From contig NZ_ABLD01000002.1 of NCBI RefSeq assembly GCF_000172415.1, forward strand, positions 310,001 through 374,000: 64,000 nucleotides of DNA, written 5' to 3'. The stretch is from Paraburkholderia graminis C4D1M (lineage in GTDB: Bacteria > Pseudomonadota > Gammaproteobacteria > Burkholderiales > Burkholderiaceae). Positions 53,022-62,360 of the stretch are shown piece by piece (within the stretch, counting starts at the first letter, position 1; every line of letters begins with the position of its first letter). Position numbers and translations under genes: made by a program. The notes below the pieces were generated by a model. It was not told the origin of the DNA. It searched no databases and was given only the letters and a program-made list of their open reading frames with translations.

Positions 53022-55412
53022 GTGACCGTTCGCAATCTCGACGCGTTGTTCCGACCGAAATCCGTCGCCGTGATCGGCGCTTCCGAGCGGCCGGGCAGCA
53101 CCGGCGCGATGGTGTGGGCGCGGCTCCTGGAAGGCGGCTTCGACGGCCCGCTGTGGCCCGTCAATCCGAAGTACCACACGCTCAACGGCCACGCGGTGAT
53201 CGCCGATGCCGGCGACTTGCCTCAAGCGCCGACCGTCGCGCTGATCTGCACGCCGCCCGCGACCTGGCCTTCGATCATTCACAAGCTCGGCGGCTTGGGC
53301 ACGCGCGCGGCGATCATCGTCGGCGAAGCACGCTGCGATGACGACCGGCTCGCGTTGCGGCATGCGCTTTCGGCGGCGCGGCCGCATCTGCTGCGGATCG
53401 TCGGGCCGGGTAGTCTCGGCGTCGTGTCGCCGGCGCTGCGCGCGCATTTCGGCGCGCCGTCGTGCACGGTGAAGGCGGGCGGCGTCGCGTGGGTGTCGCA
53501 ATCGAACGCGCTGACCAATGCCGTGCTCGGCTGGGCGCACGCGCGCGGCCTCGGTTTTTCGCACGCGGTCGCGCTGGGCGGCGAGGCCGACGTCGACGCG
53601 GGCGACGTCCTCGACTATCTGGCGAGCGATCCCGGCACGCGCGCGATTCTGCTCGAACTCGACAGCGTGCGGGCGGCGCGCAAGTTCATGTCGGCGGCTC
53701 GCGCCGCGGCGCGCAACAAGCCGGTGCTCGCGCTGCGTTCGGGCCGCGCCGATCCCGCGGACGCGCTTTACACCGCTGCGTTCCGCCGCGCGGGCATGGT
53801 GCGCGTGGACGCGCTCGACGATTTGCTCGACGAAATCGAGACGCTCGGCGTGGGCCGCGTCGCGGCGGGCGCGACGGCGACGCTGATTACGAGCGACCGC
53901 GGCCTCGCAACATTGGCCTGCGACGCCTTCGCCGCCGCCGGCGATACGCTCGCGCCGTGGCCGGACGAAGCATCGCAGGCATTGCAGCAAGCGTTGCCGA
54001 ACGTGATCGGCGGCAATCCGCTGCAACTCGGCGACGACGCGCGTCCCGAGCATTTCGGCACGGCGCTAAAGCTGCTGGCGCAACATCGCGGCACCGGCAC
54101 GGCTTTCGTCGTGCATGCATCGACGCATAGCGCGCCGGTCGACGAGGTGGCGCAGGCGTTGATCGCGAATCAGCGGTTCGCCTATCGCGGTCTGCTCGCG
54201 TGTTTCTTTGGCGGCGTGGACGCGGCTACGCGCGATGCGTTGCACGCGCAAGGCATTCCGGTTCACACGACGCCGCAACGGCTCGCCCGCGCGTTCGCAC
54301 GTCTCGTCGATTATCGGATGGGGCGCGAATTGCTGATGCAGACGCCCGAGGGTTTGCCTGCCGAAGTCCCCGACGCAATCGACGCCGCGCAAGCGCAGGT
54401 TTGCGCGGCGCTCGCGGCAGGTGAGCACCAACTAACCGGCGAAGCCGCGGCGGGCCTATTGGAGCGGTTCGGGCTTCGGGTCGAAAACGAAGCGGGCGGC
54501 GCGCATGAGGCCAAGCCGATAGTCGGCATTGCGGTCGCGCTTCACGACGACGATAACTTTGGCCCGGTGTTCCGCTTCACGGCGCCATCCGACGATGGTG
54601 TCTCCGAGCCGTTGCGCGTGTACGGCCTGCCGCCGTTGAACCCGGTTCTCGCGCGCGACATCGTCACGCGGTCGCCTTATGCGCGGCTCGTCGCGCCCGA
54701 GCCGGCGCTCGCTGCGCTCACGGCGCTGTCGCACGCGGTGTGCGATGTGAAGGAGATCGTCGGATTGTCGTTGACGCTCAATGTGTACGACGACCACGTC
54801 GCGGTGCTTGAGCCGATCGTCAGCATTGCGGCGAAACGCAGCCGGCTTGCGATCGTGCCGTATCCGCGCCGTTTCCAAGAGACGCTCGACTGGGAAGGTC
54901 TGCGTGTGACCGTGCGGCCGATTCGCCCGGAAGACGAGGCCGCGCATCACGATTTCGTCGAAGCGATGACGCCTGAGGATCTGCGCTTGCGGTTCTTCGG
55001 CGCGGTCGGCAGCTTCGATCATTCGCAGCTCGCGCGCATGACGCAGATCGACTACGACCGCGAAATGGCGCTGATCGCGACCGTGCGGGACGAAGCCGGC
55101 GTTTCGCGCACGCTCGGCGTGGTGCGCGCGGTTGCCGATCCCGATAACGAAACGGCCGAGTTTGCGGTGGCGATCCGCTCGGATCAGAAGGGGCGACGGC
55201 TCGGGCGGTTGCTGACGGACCGGATCATCCGGTATGCGCGGGCACGCGGCACGCATTGGCTGGTGGGCGAGGCGCTGCGCGAGAACACCGCGATGATCGC
55301 GCTCGCAAGGGCGAGCGGCTTCACGATGACGCCGACGGAAGATCCGGGCGTGGTGGGGTTTCGGATGGCGCTGGATGACTCTGGCGAGAGCGAAACGCCG
55401 TCTATCCGATGA
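53022..55412 (+). CDS. Pat-like protein: NDP-forming acyl-CoA synthetase domains + GNAT acetyltransferase
   Basis: I place the start at GTG 53022 (GCGGAGCGCC upstream), directly before the family N-terminus (FRPKSVAVIGASERPGSTGA); the frame is open 58 codons further but without family character. The 796-aa protein has CoA-binding and ligase-like domains (1-480), a weak ATP-grasp-like part (about 480-620) and a C-terminal GNAT domain (about 625-785; RSDQKGRRLGRLLTDRIIRY is the acetyl-CoA loop). Bacterial Pat enzymes acetylate lysines of metabolic enzymes such as acyl-CoA synthetases and inactivate them. It is shorter than Salmonella Pat. Confidence 0.85.
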   Translation: MTVRNLDALFRPKSVAVIGASERPGSTGAMVWARLLEGGFDGPLWPVNPKYHTLNGHAVIADAGDLPQAPTVALICTPPATWPSIIHKLGGLGTRAAIIVGEARCDDDRLALRHALSAARPHLLRIVGPGSLGVVSPALRAHFGAPSCTVKAGGVAWVSQSNALTNAVLGWAHARGLGFSHAVALGGEADVDAGDVLDYLASDPGTRAILLELDSVRAARKFMSAARAAARNKPVLALRSGRADPADALYTAAFRRAGMVRVDALDDLLDEIETLGVGRVAAGATATLITSDRGLATLACDAFAAAGDTLAPWPDEASQALQQALPNVIGGNPLQLGDDARPEHFGTALKLLAQHRGTGTAFVVHASTHSAPVDEVAQALIANQRFAYRGLLACFFGGVDAATRDALHAQGIPVHTTPQRLARAFARLVDYRMGRELLMQTPEGLPAEVPDAIDAAQAQVCAALAAGEHQLTGEAAAGLLERFGLRVENEAGGAHEAKPIVGIAVALHDDDNFGPVFRFTAPSDDGVSEPLRVYGLPPLNPVLARDIVTRSPYARLVAPEPALAALTALSHAVCDVKEIVGLSLTLNVYDDHVAVLEPIVSIAAKRSRLAIVPYPRRFQETLDWEGLRVTVRPIRPEDEAAHHDFVEAMTPEDLRLRFFGAVGSFDHSQLARMTQIDYDREMALIATVRDEAGVSRTLGVVRAVADPDNETAEFAVAIRSDQKGRRLGRLLTDRIIRYARARGTHWLVGEALRENTAMIALARASGFTMTPTEDPGVVGFRMALDDSGESETPSIR

Positions 55413-55575
55413 CGAAAGCACACATAGGTTCGGACGTTTCTTCAAGTTCTTCGGCTGAGAGTATCCCTACAATCTTACGACGCGGTTACGTTCTGCCATC
55501 GATGCTGAAATGTATGCCGTGCGGCGCTCAGCGTTCGCGTGAGAAATTTAGTTAGCTCTCTTAAAAGGTCAACGA

Positions 55576-57474
55576 ATGAATAAGAAATGTATCCGCGAGC
55601 CAATCGGGCGCGGGGTGGCGCCGAATTATCGTCTGGCGCTGCTGCCAGCCATGTTGATGGCAGTCGTGGGGACTGCGTGGGCCGTGGACGGCGGTGTCGT
55701 AGCGGCGGGCGCCGGCGCGATCAAGACGCAAGGCAAAACGACGACGATTTCGCAGTCGAGCGACAAGATGATCGTCAACTGGAAGAACTTCAACATCGGC
55801 AAAGATCAGTCGGTGATTGTCAATCAACCGGGCGCTACATCGGCTGTGCTCAACCGTGTGACTACCGCGAATCCGACCCAAATCGACGGCACGCTGAAGG
55901 CTAACGGGCGCGTGTTCGTGGTGAATCCGGCCGGGGTTGTGTTCGGCAAGAGCGCGAAAGTGGATGTTGGAAGTCTGGTGGCGTCGACGCTGGACATGCA
56001 TGATCAGGAGTTCATGGACGGCGGGCAGCCATACGGAGGCAACTATCGGAGCCTCAATCTGTATCCCGGCCAGGCAGACGGACATGTGACGAACAACGGC
56101 AAGCTCGTTGCGCAGGGAGCGGTCATTCTCGTTGGCCCACAGGTAACCAATTCCGGCGTGATCGTGGCGAAGGATGTCACGTTGGGTGCGGCGAATGGCG
56201 CCGCAATGGTGATGAACGATTCAAGCCTGCGGGTGGTGCTTGGGAAACAGGCACAAAATGCGCTCGCAGCGAATCACGGTTCTATTACCGCGAACGGCGG
56301 CGACGTCCTGTTATCCACGTCCGCCACGGGTGCCGTTATTGGTACCGTTATTCAGAACACAGGTCGCATTGAGGCAACGAGTGCATCTGCGAGAGAAGGC
56401 GGCACTATCAGGCTGTCTTCAATGGACGGCGGCAAGATCAGCGTAGGCGGCCGTGTGTCGGCTGACAATCGAATTGAAGTCAGTTCCGAAGCCCAGGGCG
56501 GAATAATCACTCCGGCCGGCACGTTTCTCGACCCGTCCGTTGCCCGCGCACGCGTTTATTCGGCGCCTTCGACACACGACGTGACGGTTGAGTCTGGCGC
56601 AAAGCTGGCGTCAAAAGGATCGGTGAACATTAGCTCTTATGGCGGCAAAGTCGATATGAACGGTGTTATCAATGCTGGCAGCGATGTCAACATCGATTCC
56701 ACCGTTATGAAATACGGCGACATGGGTCCCGAAACGGCTGATGGCGTGATTACCACCAACGGCCGGATCAACGCTCAGACCGCGCAATTGATGAGCAACG
56801 TTATCAACATCAATGCGCCCATCAAAACAGTGAAAAATGTGTATGTGGAAAGTTACAGCGGCGACGTCAATCAGCGAGCCAATGTAACGTCGACGAACGG
56901 CTCCATATACTTACTGGCTGGAGGCAACATAAAGCAGGCCGATGGCGTCAAAACCTCTGCGGCCCACGCGGTTACGTTAGACACCGATTCGAATTACTGG
57001 TCGTACAGGTTGCGGTCGAACGAAATTCGAGCAGCGAATATCGCGGCTGAAACGATCAATATTCGAGGTGGCGATATCAAACTCGCCGGCAACCTCAACG
57101 CGGATAACGACATCTCGGTCAAGTCCAAAACGTACAGCCCGTCGTGTCCTTCGGGCATGTCCTGTATCGCGGTGCTGACGGGCGGCCATCTCGCTCAGGC
57201 GGGTAACGTCATCAGCCGCGACGGGAACGTGACATTGGATGCGAGCAGCTCCATTTCACGGCAATCGAAGTCGCGCACCTCGGCGGGCAAGGTTGTCACG
57301 TTAGATAGCTTCGCTGTCGACACGGGCAAGATCGACGCCGGCAAGCAGATCAACGTCAACGCTTATATTGCGCGCCTGGGTGGGAAGCTGACTGCGCCGG
57401 AGATCAACCTGCCGGACAACACGGAGAACGTTAAAGGTAACGTCCGCATTCTGCCGGAATCGGCGAGCCTGTAA
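55576..57474 (+). CDS. Two-partner secretion exoprotein (TpsA), short form
   Basis: The 632-aa protein has a signal peptide (to about TAWA, residue 35), then a TPS/haemagglutination-activity domain: MIVNWKNFNIGKDQSVIVNQ, the VLNRVTTANPTQIDGTLKAN segment and the VVNPAGVVFGKSAKVDVGSL motif. The rest is a beta-helix-like series (VNISSYGGKVDMNGVINAG and similar). It lacks the long repeat region and C-terminal toxin of large TpsA proteins, so it is a compact secreted beta-helix of the HMW/FhaB type. AAAAGG precedes the ATG. The partner pore follows 81 bp downstream. Confidence 0.9.
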   Translation: MNKKCIREPIGRGVAPNYRLALLPAMLMAVVGTAWAVDGGVVAAGAGAIKTQGKTTTISQSSDKMIVNWKNFNIGKDQSVIVNQPGATSAVLNRVTTANPTQIDGTLKANGRVFVVNPAGVVFGKSAKVDVGSLVASTLDMHDQEFMDGGQPYGGNYRSLNLYPGQADGHVTNNGKLVAQGAVILVGPQVTNSGVIVAKDVTLGAANGAAMVMNDSSLRVVLGKQAQNALAANHGSITANGGDVLLSTSATGAVIGTVIQNTGRIEATSASAREGGTIRLSSMDGGKISVGGRVSADNRIEVSSEAQGGIITPAGTFLDPSVARARVYSAPSTHDVTVESGAKLASKGSVNISSYGGKVDMNGVINAGSDVNIDSTVMKYGDMGPETADGVITTNGRINAQTAQLMSNVININAPIKTVKNVYVESYSGDVNQRANVTSTNGSIYLLAGGNIKQADGVKTSAAHAVTLDTDSNYWSYRLRSNEIRAANIAAETINIRGGDIKLAGNLNADNDISVKSKTYSPSCPSGMSCIAVLTGGHLAQAGNVISRDGNVTLDASSSISRQSKSRTSAGKVVTLDSFAVDTGKIDAGKQINVNAYIARLGGKLTAPEINLPDNTENVKGNVRILPESASL

Positions 57475-57555
57475 CGGTCGGTTGACGTGACGATGCGGAT
57501 GCGTCACGTCTGTCCTTCGCGCAGTTTTAGCAATACGTTCTGACCTCACTGCCTT

Positions 57556-59286
57556 TTGAAAATCGCCGTTCAATCCCGGCCTCTGCGCCGCGCGTTTAGG
57601 CCAGCATGGCTACCATTAATCGGCGTGACCGCCTGGCATGCGTCTGCCCATGCCTATGAACCGACTAGCACGGGTTCGCTGCTTCGGCAAAATCCCGAAC
57701 TCATACGAGGAGCCGGAGCGGAGCCCGGACTAGACCGAGCTATCCCAGCGGAGCCATCGGCTCCGGTCGCAACCGCGCGGGACGACGGCGAACTGTCGTT
57801 CCCCGTCACGGCGTTCGATTTCGGCAGTGCGCTGTCCCCGGAGGAGCAACAACGCGCCGACGCGTTCACCACACCCTGGCGTGGACGCAATGTAACCATC
57901 TCACAGCTACATGCGTTGCGCGACGCGCTCACTGCCGTGCTCTACAACGGCGGTGACTCACTTGTTCGTGTGATTCTTCCGCCGCAAACAGTGACGGACG
58001 GTGTCGTCCACTTCGAGATCGTGCGCGGCCACATTGAGTCGCTCGATGTTGAGAATACCTCTAACGTGGTCACTGAACGGCTGAGAGAGATTCTCCATAC
58101 GTCGCGCGATGGACAACCTTCGTTGCGTGAAATCGAGCGTAACGTGCGGCTGACTGAAGAAGTCCCGGGAGTCGCGTCTGCAACGCCCACCTTGTCGGCC
58201 GGAAGTGAACCGGGCGGCACAATCGTCACGGTCGATGTCGAGCCGGGCGACCGCTTCTACGGCGCCGCTGCGATCGACAACGCCGGTTCCAGACAGGCGG
58301 GTTGGCGCAGATTCGGCGTAACTGGTGGCATCAACAATCCGCTGGGACTCGGCGATCAGTTCCAGGCGACAGCCTATCTGACGCCTCGCTTCATGCAGAC
58401 CAAAGCGGGCGAAGATGGCCATACCCGCCTGGGCCGTGTTTCCTACGACCTGCTCACAGGTTTAGGTGCGAGTCGAGCCGGTATCGCATACTCGCGCGTC
58501 GACTACAAACTCGGGGAAGCGTTCGCGGGCCTGGGAACGGGTTCCGCCAATGTAATCAGTCGCTACGGGACGAACCCCGTGATTCGCTCAGGCACCGTGA
58601 GTCTCGACGTGGGCGCCAGTCTCAACTTCAAACGATCCAGCGACGAAAAGTTCGGCGACATTCTTCGCACCGACGAGCGCAGCGTTCTTGCTTCGGTGCG
58701 CGTCGACGGCACCATGCTCGGGCAGCTCGACGAGCGCCGGAACGCGATTCAATACAGCGCGATTGTCAGTCGCGGTACGGCGAAGCAGAGAGAATCCGAC
58801 TACTCGGGCAGTGTTGCTGCGTTGAGCGGGCGACGATTCGACTTCTATAAGGCCGAGCCGGCGCTCGCCTACGTGCAGGCGATTACGCCGACCATTCGCG
58901 CGTCCGTTCAGATGCGCGGGCAATGGGCGAGCCGCAGTCTCGATAGCTCAGAGCGGCTCGGGCTTGGTGGTCCATCGGCGGTACGCGCCTATGATCAGAA
59001 CGCGGCCTCGGTGGACGATGGGTTCGTGTTTTCCGTCGCCGCGAGCAAGTCCTTCAGCAGTATTCCCGGTACATCCCTGCAAATCTTCTACGACGATGCA
59101 CGAGGGAGAACGCGCGGCGACGGCCCCATACCCGGTGGCAGCGTCAGACTGCAAGGCTACGGGATCGGCGCAAATTTCAGCGGCAAACGCGTGGCCGCGC
59201 AACTGAGCTACGCGATGCGCGCCGGGCATGCTCCGGCGCACACAGCTCGTCAGCAGACGTGGGTCACGGTTTCCACAACGTTTTAG
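57556..59286 (+). CDS. Two-partner secretion outer-membrane pore (TpsB, FhaC/ShlB type)
   Basis: The 576-aa protein is read from TTG 57556, the only start that keeps the basic N-terminus and signal peptide (about 1-33). POTRA-type segments (GNVTISQLHALRDALTAVLY changed only at the first residue, VVHFEIVRGHIESLDVENTS) precede a 16-stranded barrel; SERLGLGGPSAVRAYD is the conserved VRGY-type motif of the secretion loop. It exports the preceding TpsA. The TTG start with no clear Shine-Dalgarno sequence suggests low translation or coupling to tpsA. Confidence 0.9.
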   Translation: MKIAVQSRPLRRAFRPAWLPLIGVTAWHASAHAYEPTSTGSLLRQNPELIRGAGAEPGLDRAIPAEPSAPVATARDDGELSFPVTAFDFGSALSPEEQQRADAFTTPWRGRNVTISQLHALRDALTAVLYNGGDSLVRVILPPQTVTDGVVHFEIVRGHIESLDVENTSNVVTERLREILHTSRDGQPSLREIERNVRLTEEVPGVASATPTLSAGSEPGGTIVTVDVEPGDRFYGAAAIDNAGSRQAGWRRFGVTGGINNPLGLGDQFQATAYLTPRFMQTKAGEDGHTRLGRVSYDLLTGLGASRAGIAYSRVDYKLGEAFAGLGTGSANVISRYGTNPVIRSGTVSLDVGASLNFKRSSDEKFGDILRTDERSVLASVRVDGTMLGQLDERRNAIQYSAIVSRGTAKQRESDYSGSVAALSGRRFDFYKAEPALAYVQAITPTIRASVQMRGQWASRSLDSSERLGLGGPSAVRAYDQNAASVDDGFVFSVAASKSFSSIPGTSLQIFYDDARGRTRGDGPIPGGSVRLQGYGIGANFSGKRVAAQLSYAMRAGHAPAHTARQQTWVTVSTTF

Positions 59287-59481
59287 GGAATAGCGCGCGA
59301 TTGCGCTGGCGCAGGAGACGCAGCGCGGCGGTTGCTTTCGCGTTGCGGAAAGCGCACCAAAGGCGGAGATGAGAAGGCAATTGCAGAGCAAGCCGCGCAG
59401 GTGCTCGCTCTAGGACAATGATCTGTACAAGACAAGATCAGCAAGCCGGCACCACCGCGCTGGTGCCCGGCCAACAATTAT

Positions 59482-60027
59482 TTAGGCAGGCAACTTCCCC
59501 GCCGCCTCATCAACCTGCGCCCGCGTCACCGCCAGCTCTTCGAGCCACGCATCCGCGTACACCGCACCGGTTTCACGCTCCAGACGCGCGATCGTCGCCG
59601 CGCAACGGTTCGCATCTTTCGGCGTCGCGATAAACGACTTCACCGACTGCCCCGCCTTGAACGCATCGAACAGCGGTACGCGAATGTCGTCCGGCAGCGC
59701 GCGCGTCGTCCATTGGTACGGCTTGCCGTTGAACGTGAACGACGGCGGCAGCACGCGCTCCTTCTTGGCGGCCGGAATCAGGCCATAGGTACGCGCCGCT
59801 TCGCCGATCTGTTCCGGCGAAAACAGCTCGTCCGGGCTGATGTCGAATTGCTGGATGAAAGTCTCGATGCTCTGCATTGCCGCCGCGCGATCGTCGCGGC
59901 GCTTCTGCGCATGAGCGACGATGTCGCGCAGTTCGTCGGCTTCTTCCGGTGTGATCGTGAAGCTCGATTGCTTTTGCTGGAGTTCGGAAAAACGCTGGAA
60001 TTCGGAGTCGGTCAGAAGTTTCGCCAT
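59482..60027 (-). CDS. Conserved-looking hypothetical protein, 181 aa
   Basis: The N-terminal half is helical with a possible coiled coil (DSEFQRFSELQQKQSSFTIT, EEADELRDIVAHAQKRRDDR); the middle has a compact segment with a FNGKPYQWTTRALPDDIRVP core, and the C-terminus is helical again. No signal peptide or membrane helix. The GKPYxW segment faintly recalls small DNA-binding proteins of the H-NS type but I do not regard that as evidence. Single gene, regular codon use. Confidence 0.72.
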   Translation of the reverse strand: MAKLLTDSEFQRFSELQQKQSSFTITPEEADELRDIVAHAQKRRDDRAAAMQSIETFIQQFDISPDELFSPEQIGEAARTYGLIPAAKKERVLPPSFTFNGKPYQWTTRALPDDIRVPLFDAFKAGQSVKSFIATPKDANRCAATIARLERETGAVYADAWLEELAVTRAQVDEAAGKLPA

Positions 60028-60190
60028 TGCTTATCGATGGATGCGCACGAATGACTTCACGCGGCGTCGTTTTTTGAGAGGGCCGCCATTCTAAACCATA
60101 TGCGCAAGCGGCCCGCTTCTAATCAAACTTGCCGCGGCGAATTCCATCGACCACACGCCGCAGACACCGCAACTGCACTTCCACCACACC

Positions 60191-60979
60191 TCAAACCGTC
60201 TGCTCGCGAAACATCGAAAGCGCCTGCACCGTTTCGCGCAGCAGCGTCGTTGCGGCCGCGAGCGTGGGCGCGACATATTCGTCGATACGCTTCAGATATG
60301 GGCAGGTGAGCGCCGCAATCGCCTGGCCGGACGGGCCGAGAACCGGGAATGTGACGTCGGTCACGCCGAACGTCTGCTGGCTGTCCTTCTGCGAAAAACC
60401 GGCCGCTCGAATCCGTTCGCACGCGGCTTCGAGCGCCTCGCGGTCTATCGTCACTTCGCCCTTGACCTTGGTGTGCTCGGCAAGCATCTGCGCGCGCTGT
60501 TCGACGGTCTGGAACGCGAGCATCACGCGGCCCGAGCCGGTGTCGATCAAGCCGACGCGCGAACCGAGCCGCACCGACATACCCCACGTGCCCGGTCCAT
60601 CCACTTGCGCGATGACGAGCAGATTGCCGCGGTCGTACACGGCCAGATGGCACGATTGTTCGGCGGCATCGGCGAAACGTTGCATCAGCGGCAACGCCTC
60701 GGAGATGAGCCGGTTCATCGGCGGATGACGATGCGCCAGCGCATACAGCTTCAGGCTAAGCGAATAGCGGTCGCCGCCCGTGGAGCGCACCACGTATTGC
60801 CGCGCGACCAGACGCTCAAGCATCCGATACATCTCGCTCGCGTTGCGCCCGAGCAGCTTCGTGATCTCGGCGCGCGTGAGCCCTTCCTTCTGCTCGGCCA
60901 GCAACTCGAGGATGTCGAGGCCCTTGTCGAGCGCGGGCGCGCGATAACGGTCGGCATCGTCCTTGTCTTCTGCGTCCAT
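60191..60979 (-). CDS. IclR-family transcriptional regulator
   Basis: The 262-aa regulator is read from the ATG 60977-60979. An N-terminal winged helix (PALDKGLDILELLAEQKEGL, then LLGRNASEMYRMLERLVARQ) precedes the IclR effector domain (GTWGMSVRLGSRVGLIDTGS, with the C-terminal ATTLLRETVQALS helix). It diverges from the ABC importer genes and probably represses or activates them on binding a sugar or acid. Two short inverted repeats lie in the shared promoter region. Confidence 0.92.
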   Translation of the reverse strand: MDAEDKDDADRYRAPALDKGLDILELLAEQKEGLTRAEITKLLGRNASEMYRMLERLVARQYVVRSTGGDRYSLSLKLYALAHRHPPMNRLISEALPLMQRFADAAEQSCHLAVYDRGNLLVIAQVDGPGTWGMSVRLGSRVGLIDTGSGRVMLAFQTVEQRAQMLAEHTKVKGEVTIDREALEAACERIRAAGFSQKDSQQTFGVTDVTFPVLGPSGQAIAALTCPYLKRIDEYVAPTLAAATTLLRETVQALSMFREQTV

Positions 60980-61123
60980 CGTGAGCAAGTTCCGTGAGCT
61001 GTTCTCAGTAAGTGGCGCTTGAGTGTAAGTGCCGCAGCGCGCTCCGTGCGCGCCGATGCGTCCAGGGAAAACACGGACGGTTGGTGCAGTGCACTTCGCT
61101 TGACTTCGAAAAGTCCGTATATG

Positions 61124-61149
61124 AATAATACGTTCATTGGTGAATGAGC
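61124..61149. promoter_or_regulatory. Candidate IclR operator: two overlapping inverted repeats
   Basis: TGAA-N7-TTCA (61124-61138) overlaps TCATT-GGTG-AATGA (61136-61149), in the region between the divergent iclR and binding-protein genes, 113 bp upstream of the importer start. The AT-rich sequence stands out in a GC-rich background. Confidence 0.5.
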
Positions 61150-61261
61150 GCACGCCAAGATTCGCACCGACTCGCCAATGCACATAAGAAAGCGCAGGAC
61201 GAAGTGCCGGCATCCACGACCGGTTCACGCAGTTCAACAACGCATATCAGGAGACACAGTC

Positions 61262-62323
61262 ATGTCGTTCGCGAAAGAGCCGAAGCCGGCTCGCCAATCG
61301 TTTTCCCGTTCGTTCCGTCAGTCGCTCTTCACCGTGGCCGCGTCCGCGTGCATCGCCGGTTTGAGTCTGGGCGGCGCTGCGCAGGCCGCCGAGGCGGGCA
61401 AGGTCGGCCTCGGCCTGCCGCTGCTGACGTCGCCGTTCTGGCAGTCGTATAACAACTATCTGCCGAAGTACGCGAAGGAGATGGGCATCGACATCCTCGC
61501 GCCGGTGAATTCGAACGGCGATCCGGTGCAGCAGATCACCGACATGAACAACCTGTTGAACCTGGGTGCGAAGGGCATCGTGGTCGGCCCGCTCGACTCC
61601 GCCGCGATCAGCCGCGCGCTCGACGCCGCGACGGCGCGCAACGTGCCGGTCGTCGCCGTCGACGTCGCGCCGACGCAAGGCAAGATCGCGATGGTCGTGC
61701 GCGCCGACAATCACGCGTACGGCGAAAAGGCGTGCAAGTACATCGGCGAACACGTGAAGTCGGGCAAGGTCGTGCAGATCATGGGCGACCTCGGTTCGGT
61801 GAACGGACGCGACCGCTCCGAGGCATTCCGCTCATGCCTGAAGGGCTTTCCCGGTTTGAAGCTGCTGGAAATTCCGGCGAGCTGGAAGGGCGACGTCGCG
61901 GCTACCGGACTCGACAGCCTGCTTACCGCGAATCCCGACGTGAAGGCGATCTACATGCAGGCGGGCGGCGTGTATCTGTCGCCGACGCTGCAAACGCTGC
62001 GTCGCAAGCAGATGCTGTTTCCGGCCGGCGACGCAAAGCACGTCGTGATCGTCAGCAACGACGGCATTCCGCAGGAATTCGACGCGATCCGCCGCGGCGA
62101 CATCGACGCCACCGTGTCGCAGCCCGCCGATTCGTACGCAAAGTACGGCCTCTACTACATCAAGGCGGCGTTGGCCGGGCAGACCTTCAAGCCCGGCCCG
62201 ACCGATCACGGCAGCACGATCATCCAGCTCGCGCCGGGCATCCTCGAAGACCAGTTGCCCGCGCCGCTCGTCACGAAGTCGAATGTCGACGACAAGGCGC
62301 TGTGGGGCAACACCGTCAAATGA
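61262..62323 (+). CDS. ABC importer periplasmic sugar-binding protein (ribose type)
   Basis: The 353-aa protein is read from ATG 61262 after CAGGAGACACAGTC. A basic N-terminus and hydrophobic core give a signal peptide ending near AAQAAEAG. The mature part is of the Peripla_BP_4 type (GLGLPLLTSPFWQSYNNYLP, the repeated DMNNLLNLGAKGIVVGPLDS, and TVSQPADSYAKYGLYYIKAA). It binds a sugar or related polyol in the periplasm. Its stop overlaps the ATPase start by ATGA. Confidence 0.92.
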   Translation: MSFAKEPKPARQSFSRSFRQSLFTVAASACIAGLSLGGAAQAAEAGKVGLGLPLLTSPFWQSYNNYLPKYAKEMGIDILAPVNSNGDPVQQITDMNNLLNLGAKGIVVGPLDSAAISRALDAATARNVPVVAVDVAPTQGKIAMVVRADNHAYGEKACKYIGEHVKSGKVVQIMGDLGSVNGRDRSEAFRSCLKGFPGLKLLEIPASWKGDVAATGLDSLLTANPDVKAIYMQAGGVYLSPTLQTLRRKQMLFPAGDAKHVVIVSNDGIPQEFDAIRRGDIDATVSQPADSYAKYGLYYIKAALAGQTFKPGPTDHGSTIIQLAPGILEDQLPAPLVTKSNVDDKALWGNTVK

Positions 62324-62360
62324 GCGGCGACATGAGCGGCGACATCAGTGGCGACATCAG
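62320..62360 (+). repeat. 12-bp tandem repeat at the ATPase start codon
   Basis: ATGAGCGGCGAC occurs twice in full, then twice in variant form (ATCAGTGGCGAC, ATCAGCGAG...). It encodes repeated Met/Ile-Ser-Gly-Asp and offers two in-frame start codons 12 bp apart. Confidence 0.75.

Noticed and set aside
55576..59286. Contact-dependent inhibition (CDI) locus
   Set aside because: The exoprotein is far too short, lacks a VENN-type toxin end, and no immunity gene follows.
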